From NCBI RefSeq assembly GCF_011682055.1, contig NZ_JAAQOM010000016.1:1-64000 (forward strand): a stretch of DNA of 64,000 nucleotides, written 5' to 3'. The notes under the pieces are model-generated. The model saw only the letters and a list, made by a program, of their open reading frames with translations. It was not told where the DNA came from and did no database searches. The stretch is from Telluria antibiotica (GTDB lineage: Bacteria; Pseudomonadota; Gammaproteobacteria; Burkholderiales; Burkholderiaceae_D). The number at the start of each line of letters is the position of its first letter. Within the stretch, counting starts at the first letter, position 1. Shown piece by piece: positions 45,500-55,800 of this stretch. Both the position numbers and the translations under genes were made by a program.

Positions 45500-45892
45500 T
45501 TAACGCTTCGAGAATTGCTTTGCGCGACGTGCTTTGCGCAGACCAACTTTCTTACGCTCGACTTCACGGGCGTCACGGGTGACGAAACCGGCACGTGCCA
45601 GGTCGCCCTTCAGGCCTGCGTCGTAGTCGATCAGTGCGCGGGTGATGCCGTGGCGCACTGCACCTGCCTGGCCGGACTCGCCGCCGCCATGCACGTTGAC
45701 CTTGATGTCGAAACGCTCGACGTTGCCGGTCAGTTCCAGCGGTTGACGGATGACCATCAGGCCGGTTTCGCGCGAGAAGTATTCGGCGGCCGGTTTGCCG
45801 TTCACGATGATCTGGCCGGTGCCAGCTTTGATGAACACACGGGCCACTGCACTCTTGCGACGGCCGGTGCCGTAGTTGTAGTTACCGATCAT
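45500..45892 (-). CDS. rpsI: Ribosomal protein uS9
   Basis: 30S protein S9 of 130 aa. It begins MIGNYNYGTGRRKSAVARVF and has IKVNVHGGGESGQAGAVRHGI. The basic C-terminal tail KKVGLRKARRAKQFSKR ends in the conserved Lys-Arg that reaches the P-site tRNA. It lies 13 bp after rplM, in the universal rplM-rpsI order. Confidence 0.99.
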   Translation of the reverse strand: MIGNYNYGTGRRKSAVARVFIKAGTGQIIVNGKPAAEYFSRETGLMVIRQPLELTGNVERFDIKVNVHGGGESGQAGAVRHGITRALIDYDAGLKGDLARAGFVTRDAREVERKKVGLRKARRAKQFSKR

Positions 45893-45905
45893 GTCAGTTC
45901 CTTAC

Positions 45906-46334
45906 TTAGATTTCGAGTGCTTTGGGTTGCTGGGCTGCGTGCGGGTGCGTGGCTTCCGCATACACTTTCAGCTTCTTGATCATTGCGTAGCCCAGCGGGC
46001 CCTTCGGCAGCATGCCTTTGACGGCTTTTTCCAGGGCGCGGCCCGGGAAACGCTGTTGCATTTTCAGGAAGTTGGTTTCGTAGATACCGCCCGGGTAGCC
46101 CGAGTGACGGTAGTACTTCTTGTCGTTGGCTTTCGTGCCGGTCACGCGCAGTTTGCCTGCGTTGACGACGACGATGAAATCACCGGTGTCGACGTGCGGA
46201 GTAAATTCCGGCTTGTGTTTGCCGCGCAGTCGGAGTGCCACTTCGCTGGCAACACGTCCGAGGACTTTGTCCGTCGCGTCAATCACGTACCAATCGCGCT
46301 GGACTTCATGGCCCTTAGCGGAAAAAGTTTTCAT
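45906..46334 (-). CDS. rplM: Ribosomal protein uL13
   Basis: 50S protein L13 of 142 aa, an early assembly protein. It starts MKTFSAKGHEVQRDWYVIDA and contains GKHKPEFTPHVDTGDFIVVVNA, YYRHSGYPGGIYETNF and MLPKGPLGYAMIKKLKVY. It is first in the operon with rpsI. A strong promoter 110 bp upstream and a leader hairpin suggest regulation of the operon at the mRNA level, as known for rplM in other proteobacteria. Confidence 0.99.
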   Translation of the reverse strand: MKTFSAKGHEVQRDWYVIDATDKVLGRVASEVALRLRGKHKPEFTPHVDTGDFIVVVNAGKLRVTGTKANDKKYYRHSGYPGGIYETNFLKMQQRFPGRALEKAVKGMLPKGPLGYAMIKKLKVYAEATHPHAAQQPKALEI

Positions 46335-46375
46335 GTTGACTTCCTAATATAGGGTAGTAATGCTCGAATGGTGGT

Positions 46376-46400
46376 TCCGCGGGCGATGCTACATCGCGGA
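46376..46400 (-). promoter_or_regulatory. Stem-loop in the rplM-rpsI mRNA leader
   Basis: Inverted repeat GCGATG-CTA-CATCGC (46383-46397) extended by TCCGC/GGA arms. It lies inside the predicted 5' leader about 42-66 bases before the rplM start codon and could be an L13 autoregulatory site. Confidence 0.4.
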
Positions 46401-46442
46401 CTCTGCCTTATTGTCTTTTCCCGAGCAAATGGAAAGCCCACG

Positions 46443-46472
46443 ACTATAGCCGATTCCATACCCGACAGTCAA
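46443..46472 (-). promoter_or_regulatory. Promoter of rplM-rpsI
   Basis: Minus-strand TTGACT (46467-46472) and TATAGT (46443-46448) with an 18-bp spacer, a near-consensus housekeeping promoter. Transcription would start near 46436, about 100 bases before rplM. Confidence 0.75.
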
Positions 46473-46616
46473 GCCGGCCACGGCGCGCACGGGGCTGGAG
46501 CCAGCGCAAAACCATCCACGTCCGATCATGCAATTTTGCAACTTCTTATTTGCTAGAAAATATTGACCCCGAAATCGATGACAAACTAGTATGACCGGCA
46601 TCAAAGAGGAGACCGC

Positions 46617-48044
46617 TTGTTGAAATCCATCCTGCTCCTGGGCGCACTGCTGGCGGCCAATCCCCTGGCCATGGCAGCAAGCCCGACGCCGCCGGTGCAG
46701 ACGCGCAGCTGCCACCTGCCCGGCGTCGAGGAAGCCCTGCGCTGCCTGACCCTGCCCGTGCCGCTCGAACCGGGCAAGCCCGCCACCCTGAACCTGCACG
46801 TGACGATCGCACCCGCCCTGCGCCAGGGCGCGCGGCCCGATCCCGTGTTCGTGCTGGCCGGCGGCCCCGGCGAAGCGGGCAGCGACGTACTGACCCTGCT
46901 CGCCACCGCTTTCAAGCGCGTGCGCCCCACGCGCGACATCGTCTTCATCGACCAGCGCGGCACGGGGCTGTCCGGCAAGCTCGATTGCGCATCCGAGGTC
47001 GACGAGGACGCGAAGCTCGACGACGCGCAGATCGACGCCGCCCTGCGCCGCTGCATCGCGGCCAGCAAGGTGCCATTCGCCGCGTACACGACGGCCGCCG
47101 CCGCGCGCGACATCGACGCCGCGCGCCGCGCGCTGGGTTACGACAAGGTCAACCTGTGGGGCGGCTCGTACGGCACCCGTCTCGCGCAGGCGTACGCACG
47201 CGCGTACCCGGCCGCCGTGCGCACGCTCACCCTGGACGCCGTCGCCGCGCCCGACCAGGTGATCCCGGCAGGCGGACGCGACGCCCAGGCCGCCCTCGAC
47301 CGGCTGTTCGCCCAATGCGCGAAGGACGCCGCCTGCGCGCGCGCCTACCCGAACCTGCGCCGCGAATTCGACGCCCTCGTCGCGAAGCTGGACGGCGGCC
47401 CGCTGACACTGAACCTGCCCGACCCGCGCACGGCGCGCCAGGTCGACGTCACGATGACGAGCGAGCGCCTGCTCGACACCGTGCGCAACATGCTGTATTC
47501 GCCGGCCGACGCGCGCCGCCTGCCGTTCCTCGTGCACAGCGCCAGCGAAGGCCGCTGGCAGCCGTTCGTCGCGCGCCGCAACCTGGCCGCCGATTTTTCG
47601 CCCGACGGCGCGCCCGCCACGTTGCTGCACCTGGCCGTCGTCTGCGCCGAGGACATGCCCCGCTTCACGCCCGCGCTGGCCGCAAGCGACGCGAGCCCGC
47701 TCACGCGCACGCTGGGCGAGCGCCTGCGCGGCCTGTGCCGCACGATGAACGTGCCGGCCGTGCCGGAGGCGCCGCCCACGCGCATCGCGGCGCCCGCGCT
47801 GCTGCTGTCCGGCGCGCTCGACCCCGTGACGCCGCCGCGCCGCGCCCGGGATGCCGCCCGCTTCATGGCTCATGCCCAGTTGCTGACGGCGCCCAATGTG
47901 GGGCATGGCGTGTCGCAGCTGGGCTGCGCGCCGCGCCTGCTGCGCGCCTTCCTCGACCAGCCGACCGCCAAAGTCGACGGCGCCTGCCTGAACGAGATCC
48001 CGGCCCCGACCTTCCAGCTCGGCAGCGCCGGGCCGCAACCCTGA
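46617..48044 (+). CDS. Secreted alpha/beta hydrolase with TAP-like C-terminal domain (S33-type peptidase)
   Basis: Exported serine hydrolase of 475 aa (signal LKSILLLGALLAANPLAMA). The fold is that of tripeptidyl/prolyl aminopeptidase-like S33 enzymes: oxyanion region VLAGGPGEAGSDV, IDQRGTGLSGKLDC, nucleophile elbow NLWGGSYGTRLAQAYA (S184), Asp in LLLSGALDPVTPP and His in NVGHGVSQLG. Six or more cysteines suggest disulfides. The start is a TTG at 46617 after GAGGAGA; a TTG one codon later has better spacing. It ends 14 bp before an ABC exporter ATPase gene, so the two are probably one operon. Confidence 0.9.
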   Translation: MLKSILLLGALLAANPLAMAASPTPPVQTRSCHLPGVEEALRCLTLPVPLEPGKPATLNLHVTIAPALRQGARPDPVFVLAGGPGEAGSDVLTLLATAFKRVRPTRDIVFIDQRGTGLSGKLDCASEVDEDAKLDDAQIDAALRRCIAASKVPFAAYTTAAAARDIDAARRALGYDKVNLWGGSYGTRLAQAYARAYPAAVRTLTLDAVAAPDQVIPAGGRDAQAALDRLFAQCAKDAACARAYPNLRREFDALVAKLDGGPLTLNLPDPRTARQVDVTMTSERLLDTVRNMLYSPADARRLPFLVHSASEGRWQPFVARRNLAADFSPDGAPATLLHLAVVCAEDMPRFTPALAASDASPLTRTLGERLRGLCRTMNVPAVPEAPPTRIAAPALLLSGALDPVTPPRRARDAARFMAHAQLLTAPNVGHGVSQLGCAPRLLRAFLDQPTAKVDGACLNEIPAPTFQLGSAGPQP

Positions 48045-48058
48045 CGAGCGCCACGACC

Positions 48059-48789
<731 letters not shown>

Positions 48790-48793
<4 letters not shown>

Positions 48794-49971
48794 GTGCCAA
48801 ATTCCTCGTCGTTTTCAAGAAAGAGTTCCGCGAATCGCTGCGCGACAAACGGTCGCTGGGCCTCCTCGCCCTGTTCACGCTGATGTATCCCGTGCTGCTG
48901 GGGATCCTGCTGCACCAGTGGATCGACCGCGCCACGAAGCCCGAGCGGGAAGGCATCGTGCTCGCCGTGATCGGCGGCGCGCAGGCGCCCACGTTGATGG
49001 CCCAGTTGAAGCAGAAGAACGTCACCATCCACGACACGCCACCGCTCGGCGAGGCCGCGATCGGCGAGCTGCTGCGCGCCCGCAAGGCCGCCGCCGTGCT
49101 GCGCCTGCCCGGCAAGTACGCGACCGACTATGCGGCGATGCGGCCCGCGCGCATCGAACTGTGGTACGACTCGTCGACGGAACAGGACGGCCGGCGCGAC
49201 ATCGAGGAAGTGCTGAATGCCTACGCCACCAACATCGCGAGCGCGCGCCTGCTGGCGCACGGCGTGTCGCCCGCGGCGCTGTCGCCGGTGCAGGTGCAGC
49301 GCTACGACACGGGGACGACGGCCGCGCGCTCGGCCGGCATCATCGGCGGCATCCTCGGCTTCCTGTTCTTCCCCGCGTTCATCTGCGGGTTGTCGGCCGC
49401 GGTCGATTCCACGGCGGGCGAGCGCGAACGGCGTTCGCTCGAGGTGCTGATGGCGCAGCCCGTGCGCACGTGGGAACTCGTCACGGGCAAATGGCTTGCG
49501 GCCGCGTCCCTCGCCATCGTCGGCATCACGTTCGAACTGATGCTGGCGCACGCGATCCTGTCGTGGATGCCGCTGGAAGAAATCGGCATGACGTGGCGCG
49601 TGAGCTGGGGCCGGCTGCTGCTCGTGTGCGTGGCCTCCGTGCCGCTGTCGCTGTTCGCTGCCGGCATGCAGATCGCAGTGGCGATGAACGCGCGCTCGTT
49701 CAAGGAAGCGCAGAGCGTGCTGTCGATCGTGATGCTCGTGCCGATGCTGCCGGGGCTCGCCGTCTCGATGCTGGAACTGAAGACGGCGTCATGGATGTAC
49801 CTCGTGCCCATGCTGTCGAACCAGACCTTGCTGCGCGAGACCGCGAAGGGCGGCGACATCGGCGTGCTGCCGTTCGTGCTGACGTTCCTGTGCTCGGCGC
49901 TGGCGGCGTGGGCGGCCGTCGCGTTCGCCGCGTGGCGCATGAAGAGCGAGCGCTACGTGCTGGCCGTCTGA
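48790..49971 (+). CDS. ABC-2-type permease (NatB-like)
   Basis: Membrane subunit of 393 aa. One helix near residues 22-42 (SLGLLALFTLMYPVLLG) is followed by a large extracytoplasmic domain (about 45-180). A cluster of five helices (about 185-390) includes AGIIGGILGFLFFPAFICG and VLSIVMLVPMLPGLAVS. The signature ERERRSLEVLMAQPVRTWELV is typical of the ABC-2/NatB family. Coupled with the ATPase gene by a four-base overlap, it forms a complete exporter, and the secreted hydrolase upstream may be functionally linked. Confidence 0.92.
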
Positions 49972-50045
49972 GGCCGAGCCAGCACGCCGCGCCGCGCTGG
50001 CTTAGAATGGATGCCCTCGTCAAACATACTCAAGCGGAGAAATCG

Positions 50046-50468
50046 ATGGAAGTCAAAGTCAGCTGGAACGGACCGTCCGGGATGAGTTTCCGGGCCGAGA
50101 CCGGCTCCGGCCACCTGGTCAACATGGATGGCGCCCCCGAGGGCGGCGGCCACAACCTGGCACCGCGCCCGATGGAAATGGTGCTGCTGGGGACCGGCGG
50201 CTGCACCGCCTACGACGTCGTGCTGATCCTGAAGCGCAGCCGCGAAGACGTGCGCGGTTGCGACGTCACGTTGAAGGCCGAACGCGCCGAGACCGATCCG
50301 AAGGTGTTCACCAAGATCCACTTCCACTTCATCGTCACGGGCCGCAACCTGAAGCCGGCGACCGTCGAACGCGCCGTCAACCTGTCGCACGACAAATACT
50401 GTTCGGCGTCGATCATGCTGGCCAAGACGGCCGAGATCACGCACTCGTTCGAAATTATCGAAGGCTGA
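50046..50468 (+). CDS. OsmC-family protein (YhfA-like)
   Basis: Protein of 140 aa with the OsmC/Ohr fold, usually a thiol peroxidase reducing organic hydroperoxides. Both conserved redox cysteines are present, in LLGTGGCTAYDVVLIL and SHDKYCSASIML. The overall pattern (APRPMEMVLLGTGGC) fits the YhfA subgroup more than Ohr. The ATG at 50046 follows GCGGAGAAATCG; a longer start at 50007 is possible but without a good site. It follows the ABC permease by 74 bp on the same strand. Confidence 0.92.
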   Translation: MEVKVSWNGPSGMSFRAETGSGHLVNMDGAPEGGGHNLAPRPMEMVLLGTGGCTAYDVVLILKRSREDVRGCDVTLKAERAETDPKVFTKIHFHFIVTGRNLKPATVERAVNLSHDKYCSASIMLAKTAEITHSFEIIEG

Positions 50469-50481
50469 TTTCGCGGCAGCG

Positions 50482-50552
50482 CATGGCGGGCTCGGGGAGC
50501 CCACCCTACGTATCACTTTGCCGTAGGGTGAGCACCCCGTGCCCACCGCGCG
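50482..50552. repeat. GTAGGGTGGGC palindromic repeat, locus 6
   Basis: Inverted pair: 50482-50510 (CATGGCGGGCTCGGGGAGCC...CCTACG) and 50522-50552 (CGTAGGGTGAGCACCCCGTG). It lies between the convergent OsmC and coq7 genes, with about ten bases to the coq7 stop, and could terminate both. Confidence 0.85.
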
Positions 50553-50562
50553 CACCTACGCA

Positions 50563-51210
50563 TCAGATGTAATACGCCGTCGTGGTCATCACTTTGGCCA
50601 TGGCGCGCATCGCGGCCTTCACGGGCAACGGCATCTCGGCGGCCCCCATCGCCTCGGCCTTGGCACCGTGCTCGATCTCGTCGTCGCGCATCTGCGTGAC
50701 GATGGCGCGCGATTTCGCATCGTGCGGCGGCAGCTCGTCGAGGTGGCTGTTCAAGTGGGCCTCCACCTGGCGCTCCGTCTCGACGACGAAGCCGAGGCTG
50801 ACGGCATCGCCCAGGCGCGACGCGACGGTGCCCAGTGCATAGGCGCCCGCATACCACACCGGATTCAGCAGGCTCGGCTGCGAGCCCAGCTCGGCCAGGC
50901 GTTCGGCCGTCCAGGCCAGGTGGTCTTCTTCCTCGCGGCCCGATTGCGCGAACTGCGCGCGCATGGCTTGCGTCGACGCGCGCCGGCCCTGCGCGTCGTA
51001 CAGCGCCTGCGCGCACACTTCGCCCACGTGGTTTACGCGCATCAGGCCGGCGCTGTGGCGGTGTTCCTGCGCGTTCAGTTCGCAGTCCGGCGCGGAGACG
51101 CCCGGATTCGGCCTCCCGGCCTTCGCCACGCCGCCCACGACGCGCAACGCCTTGTCGAAGCCGACGATCAGGTGGTCGAGAGGAGAGATGATGCGGGATG
51201 CCGTTGTCAT
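50563..51210 (-). CDS. coq7: 2-nonaprenyl-3-methyl-6-methoxy-1,4-benzoquinol hydroxylase (Coq7)
   Basis: Di-iron monooxygenase (215 aa) for the last ring hydroxylation of ubiquinone synthesis. The carboxylate ligands are visible in order: E in MRVNHVGEVCAQALY, the EEEDH of SGREEEDHLAW, E in FVVETERQVEAHLNSH and DDEIEH near the C terminus. This oxygen-dependent class is common in beta- and gammaproteobacteria. It starts MTTASRIISPLDHLIVGFD, with no signal peptide. The next gene upstream on the same strand is an unknown 150-aa protein, 36 bp away. Confidence 0.96.
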   Translation of the reverse strand: MTTASRIISPLDHLIVGFDKALRVVGGVAKAGRPNPGVSAPDCELNAQEHRHSAGLMRVNHVGEVCAQALYDAQGRRASTQAMRAQFAQSGREEEDHLAWTAERLAELGSQPSLLNPVWYAGAYALGTVASRLGDAVSLGFVVETERQVEAHLNSHLDELPPHDAKSRAIVTQMRDDEIEHGAKAEAMGAAEMPLPVKAAMRAMAKVMTTTAYYI

Positions 51211-51246
51211 GGATTGCCTTTTCAGCCTGTTATGCGATAGGCAGAA

Positions 51247-51699
51247 TTATATGCCCTCGGCCGCATCCCCTCCGCTACCTGTCTTCTGCGCAACTTTCTG
51301 CGCCTGCAGCCAATCGTGCAGCGGCCCGTCGACTTCCAGCTTCGAGATGTTCTTCGCCACGCCCAGGTTCAATTCGAGCAGGAACGGGATCGACTCCGGC
51401 GGCACCTCCGTGCAGCTCGCGCCGAACGCGGCCATGAAACGCTCGGATTGCACGATCGACAAGACCCGGCGCCCGCTCATGAATTGCAGGATGCTCGTGA
51501 TCGTGTGACCCGCGCCGATCGTGTGATAGATGAATCGGTTGTATTCACGGTCGACGGTCTTGAAATCGATGGTTTCCGTCGTCATCAGCCCGGCCAGGTA
51601 GTACAGGCCGATGGCGACGCGGAACCAGTCGGTCGACTCGGCCCGGGTACGGCCCTGGCGCGTGACGGCCAGGATCTTGTCCTTGATGAGGGTATCCAT
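51247..51699 (-). CDS. Hypothetical protein, unknown function
   Basis: Soluble protein of 150 aa, not assigned to a family. The N-terminal half is helical (MDTLIKDKILAVTRQGRTRA, DWFRVAIGLYYLAGLMTTET). A middle block HTIGAGHTITSILQFMSGRRV is followed by ESIPFLLELNLGVAKNISKLEVDGPLHDWL. It has no signal peptide or membrane helix and one cysteine. The acidic, Gly-rich tail (TGSGGDAAEG) looks disordered. It is 36 bp upstream of coq7 on the same strand and is probably co-transcribed, so a link with quinone metabolism is possible but unproven. Confidence 0.72.
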   Translation of the reverse strand: MDTLIKDKILAVTRQGRTRAESTDWFRVAIGLYYLAGLMTTETIDFKTVDREYNRFIYHTIGAGHTITSILQFMSGRRVLSIVQSERFMAAFGASCTEVPPESIPFLLELNLGVAKNISKLEVDGPLHDWLQAQKVAQKTGSGGDAAEGI

Positions 51700-51883
51700 G
51701 GAGACATTATGCCCGTTTTGTCCTGCGCGATATCATCGATGATGTTGCCAAAGTAGACAGAAACCGTTCCTCGCCGTATGCTGGAGCCCCGTTTTCCCTG
51801 CATCCTGCTCCCGGTTTTGTGCACTCTGGACTTGTGAAAACGCCGTGTATCGCACGGCTGCTGCCTCTTCAGCTCCTTTTTAA

Positions 51884-51916
51884 TACAATGCAACAGTCAT
51901 GAAATACGTGCATTGT
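51884..51916 (+). promoter_or_regulatory. Possible promoter and operator of the ABC-M1 operon
   Basis: A TACAAT (51884-51889) lies 47 bp before the ATPase start without a good -35. Overlapping it is an 8-bp perfect inverted repeat ACAATGCA (51885-51892) and TGCATTGT (51909-51916), spaced 16 bp, which could be a repressor site. Confidence 0.35.
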
Positions 51917-51936
51917 CACGCGCAACGGGAGTGTCC

Positions 51937-52830
51937 ATGAAATTACAGATCCGCAATTTGTCCAAGACCTATGCCAACGGCGTGGTCGCGCTGGACAGGG
52001 TCTCGCTGAGCATCCCGCCCGGGATGTTCGGCCTGCTGGGGCCGAACGGCGCCGGCAAGTCGACCCTGATGCGGATCCTCGCCACCTTGCAGGAATGCGA
52101 CAGCGGCTCCGTCTTCCTGGACGATATCGACGTGCTCGACGAAAAAGACGAGGTGCGCCGCCTGCTGGGTTACCTGCCGCAGGACTTCGGCGTGTATCCC
52201 AAAGTGAGCGCCTACGAACTGCTCGACCATTTCGCGCAACTGAAAGGCCTGTCGCAGCGCCACCGCCGGCGCGAAGTCGTCGACGCCCTGCTGCAGCAAA
52301 CGAATCTGTTCGAGGTGCGCAACCAGAAGCTGGGCACCTTTTCCGGCGGCATGCGCCAGCGCTTCGGCATCGCCCAGGCGCTGCTCGGCGACCCGCAACT
52401 GATCATCGTCGACGAGCCGACGGCCGGCCTCGACCCGCAGGAACGGGTGCGCTTCCACAACCTGCTGTCCGACATCGGCGAGGACAAGACCGTGATCCTG
52501 TCCACGCACATCGTGTCCGACGTGGCCGACTTGTGCGCCAACATGGCGATCATCAACAAGGGCAACGTGCTGCTGTGTGGCGAGCCGGCCCGCCTCATCG
52601 AAGGCATCGAAGGCAAGATCTGGGCTCGGGTCGTCGCCAAGCACGACCTGCCCGACTTCCACAAGCGCCACACCGTCATCTCCACGCGCCTGCTATCCGG
52701 CCGCACCCTGATCCACGTGGTTGCCGACCGCTACCCCGGCGACGACTTCGAACCGATCCACCCCACGCTGGACGACGTCTATTTCGCCACCATCGCGGGT
52801 CGCCACAACGACGCCGCCGGGAATTGTTGA
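51937..52830 (+). CDS. ABC transporter ATP-binding protein of the permease-M1 system
   Basis: ATPase of 297 aa. Walker A is GLLGPNGAGKSTLMRIL, the Q-loop region is LGYLPQDFGVYPKVS, the signature is GTFSGGMRQRFGIAQALL, Walker B is LIIVDEPTAGLDPQE, and the switch His is in ILSTHIVSDVADL. A C-terminal extension (about residues 215-297) is typical of exporter ATPases. The ATG at 51937 follows ACGGGAG. It ends three bases before the large fused permease gene, its obvious partner. Confidence 0.95.
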   Translation: MKLQIRNLSKTYANGVVALDRVSLSIPPGMFGLLGPNGAGKSTLMRILATLQECDSGSVFLDDIDVLDEKDEVRRLLGYLPQDFGVYPKVSAYELLDHFAQLKGLSQRHRRREVVDALLQQTNLFEVRNQKLGTFSGGMRQRFGIAQALLGDPQLIIVDEPTAGLDPQERVRFHNLLSDIGEDKTVILSTHIVSDVADLCANMAIINKGNVLLCGEPARLIEGIEGKIWARVVAKHDLPDFHKRHTVISTRLLSGRTLIHVVADRYPGDDFEPIHPTLDDVYFATIAGRHNDAAGNC

Positions 52831-52833
52831 TCC

Positions 52834-55800
52834 ATGCGCGCCCTGCTCGCCATCGCCGGCTTCGAAACCCGGCAGCGCCTGAAGCTGCTGTCGACCTGGG
52901 TGTATTTCCTCGCCTTCTTCGCGCTGGCCCTGCTGTGGATGGCCGCCGCCGGCGGCGTGTTCAAGGAAGCCTTCGTCTCGTTCGGCGGCCGCGTGCTGAT
53001 CAACGCGCCGCGCCAGGTCGCGCTGAGCGTCGCGTTCCTCGGCTGCCTCGGCATCATCGTCGTCGCCGCGATGATGGGGCGCTCGGTCCAGCAGGACTTC
53101 GAGTACGAGATGCACCATTTCTTCTTCAGCGCGCCGATCCCGAAATACGCGTACGTGTTCGGCCGCTTCCTCGGCGCGCTGGCCACCCTGGTCGTCGTGT
53201 TCTCGGCGATCCTGTTCGGCACCCTGCTGGGGACGGCGCTGCCGGGCATCGACCCGTCGCGCGTAGGGCCGTACTCGGTGGTCGGCTATCTGCTGCCGCT
53301 GGTCTTCACGCTGCTGCCCAACCTGTTCATCTTCGGGGCGATCTTCTTCGTGCTGGCGGCGCTCACGCGGCGCATGCTGGCGGTGTACGTGGCGAGCGTC
53401 GTGATGCTGATCGGTTACATCGTCGCCCCGTCGCTCGCGCGTGACCTCGACTACAAGACGCTCGCCGCGCTGATCGACCCGTTCGGCACGACGGCGCTGA
53501 TCCGCCTCACCGAATACTGGAGCCTCACGGAACGCAACACACTGCAGATCCCGCTCTCCGGCGTCTACCTCGTCAACCGCGTGCTCTGGTCGCTGTTCTC
53601 GCTCGTCGTGCTGGCGCTGGGCTACTGGCGCTTCAGCTTCGTCTCCACGCCGGCCGGCCGGCGCGGCCAGCCGCGGACCGAGGCGGAAAGCGCGCCGGCC
53701 AAGGCGCCATCGGCCGCCGACCTGCACGAGAAGCCCGACTTCGCCGCGCGCAGCCTCGCCGTGCTGCTGGCGAAATCGAGCTGGCTCGCGCTGCGCGAAT
53801 GCGCCAAGAACGTCTACTTCGCGGTGATCGTCCTCGCGGGCATGCTGACGCTCATCGTCAGCTCGCTCGACATGGGCGCCATGTACGGCACGAAGACGTA
53901 TCCCGTCACGTACATGGTGCTGGAACTGGTCCGCGACGTGTTCGGACTGTTCGTGCTGATCGTGACGACGTTCTATGCCGGCGACATGGTGTGGCGCGAG
54001 CGCGAGGCGCGCATGGCGCAGATGGTGGACGCGCTCCCGGTGCCCAGCTGGCTGCCGCTCGCGGCCAAGACCATCGCCCTCGTCGTGCTGCAGGTCGTGC
54101 TGCTGCTGGCCGCCATGGTGTGCGGGATGGGCATCCAGCTGGCGCACGGCTACCTCACGCTGGAACCGGGCCTGTACCTGACGACGCTGTTCGGCATCCT
54201 GCTGCCCCGCTACGTGCTGCTGGCCGTGCTGGCGATGGCCGCCCAGTCCATCCTGAACCACAAATACCTCGCCTACTTCGCACTGGTGACGTATTACGTG
54301 GCCACGCTGTTCCTCGGCGGCTTCGGCCTCGACCATCCGCTGCTCGTGTACGGCGCGCTGCCGGACGTGACGTATTCGGCGCTGAACGGCTTCGGCCACT
54401 ACCTGCCGCTGCAGCGCGCGCTGCAAGTCTACTGGGGCGGCGCCGCGATCGTCCTGTTCACGATCGCGCTCGTGCTGTGGCCGCGCGGCGTGAGCGACAG
54501 TTTTTCCGAACGCCTGCAGCTGGCGCGCCGGCGCCTGACGCCGGGCGTGCTGGGCGCGTTCGTTGCCGGCATCCTCGTGTTCGTCGTCAGCGGCGGCCTG
54601 CTGTGGTACAACCTCGTGCACCTGGGCGCGTACCAGACGGCCTGGCACAAGGAACGCGTGCGCGCCGACTACGAACTGCGCTACAAGCGCTATGCGGCGC
54701 TGCCGCAGCCGCGCGTCACGGACGTCGACCTGCAGGTCGACATCCATCCCGACACCCGCACGCTGAAAGTCCACGGCTTCTACCAGCTGGAGAACCGCAC
54801 CGGTGTCGCCGTGCGCGACGTCGTCCTGTTCCAGAAGCCCGGCCCCGAGCTGCGCCCCCGCTTTTCCCAACCGGCGCGGCTGCTGCGCGCCGATCCTGAG
54901 CACGGCATCTATCGCTACGTGCTGGCGTCCCCGCTGCAGCCGGGCGCGCGCATGGCGCTGGAATTCGACCTGTTCGATGCGCCCGGCGGCATCCTGGGCC
55001 TGGGCCGCGACACGGCCGTCGTCGGCAACGGCACGTTCTTCAGCAACGAAGTGCTGCCGCACGTGGGCTACCAGCGCGTGTTCGAACTGGAGGACGACCG
55101 CGACCGCAAGCGCCATGGCCTCGCGCCGCGCGAGCGCATGGCCGCGCGCGAGGACGAGCGCGCGCGCGCGAACAACTACATCGCCAACGACGCCGACTGG
55201 ATCCGCTTCGACGCCGTCGTCAGCACGAGCCCGGACCAGATCGTCGTCGCGCCGGGCACCCTGGAACAGGAGTGGATGAGCGGCGGCCGGCGCTGGTTCC
55301 ATTACAAGGCCGACAAGCCCGTGCTGAACTTTTATACGTTCCAGTCGGCCCGCTACGAGGTGCGCCACGACCGCTGGCAGGACGTCACCATCGACGTGTA
55401 CTACCAGCCGGGCCACGACTTCAACGTCGACCGCATGATCCGCGGCGCCAAGGCGGCCCTCGAATACGGCACGAAGCACTTCAGTCCCTACCAGAACCGC
55501 GAGCTGCGCATCGCGGAATTCCCCCGCTACGCCTCGTACGCGCAGGCGGCGCCGGGCACGATCCCATTCTCGGAAAGCGTGGGCTTCATCGCCAAGGTCG
55601 ACCCGGACTCGCGCAAGGACATCGACTATCCGTACTACGTCAGCGCGCACGAGGTGGGCCACCAGTGGTGGGCGCACCAGATCGTCGGTGCCGACATGCG
55701 CGGCGCGACCGTGCTGTCGGAAAGCCTGGCCGAATATACGGCGCTGATGACGATGAAGACGACGCTGGGTTCGAGCAAGATGCGGCGCTTCCTGCGCTAC

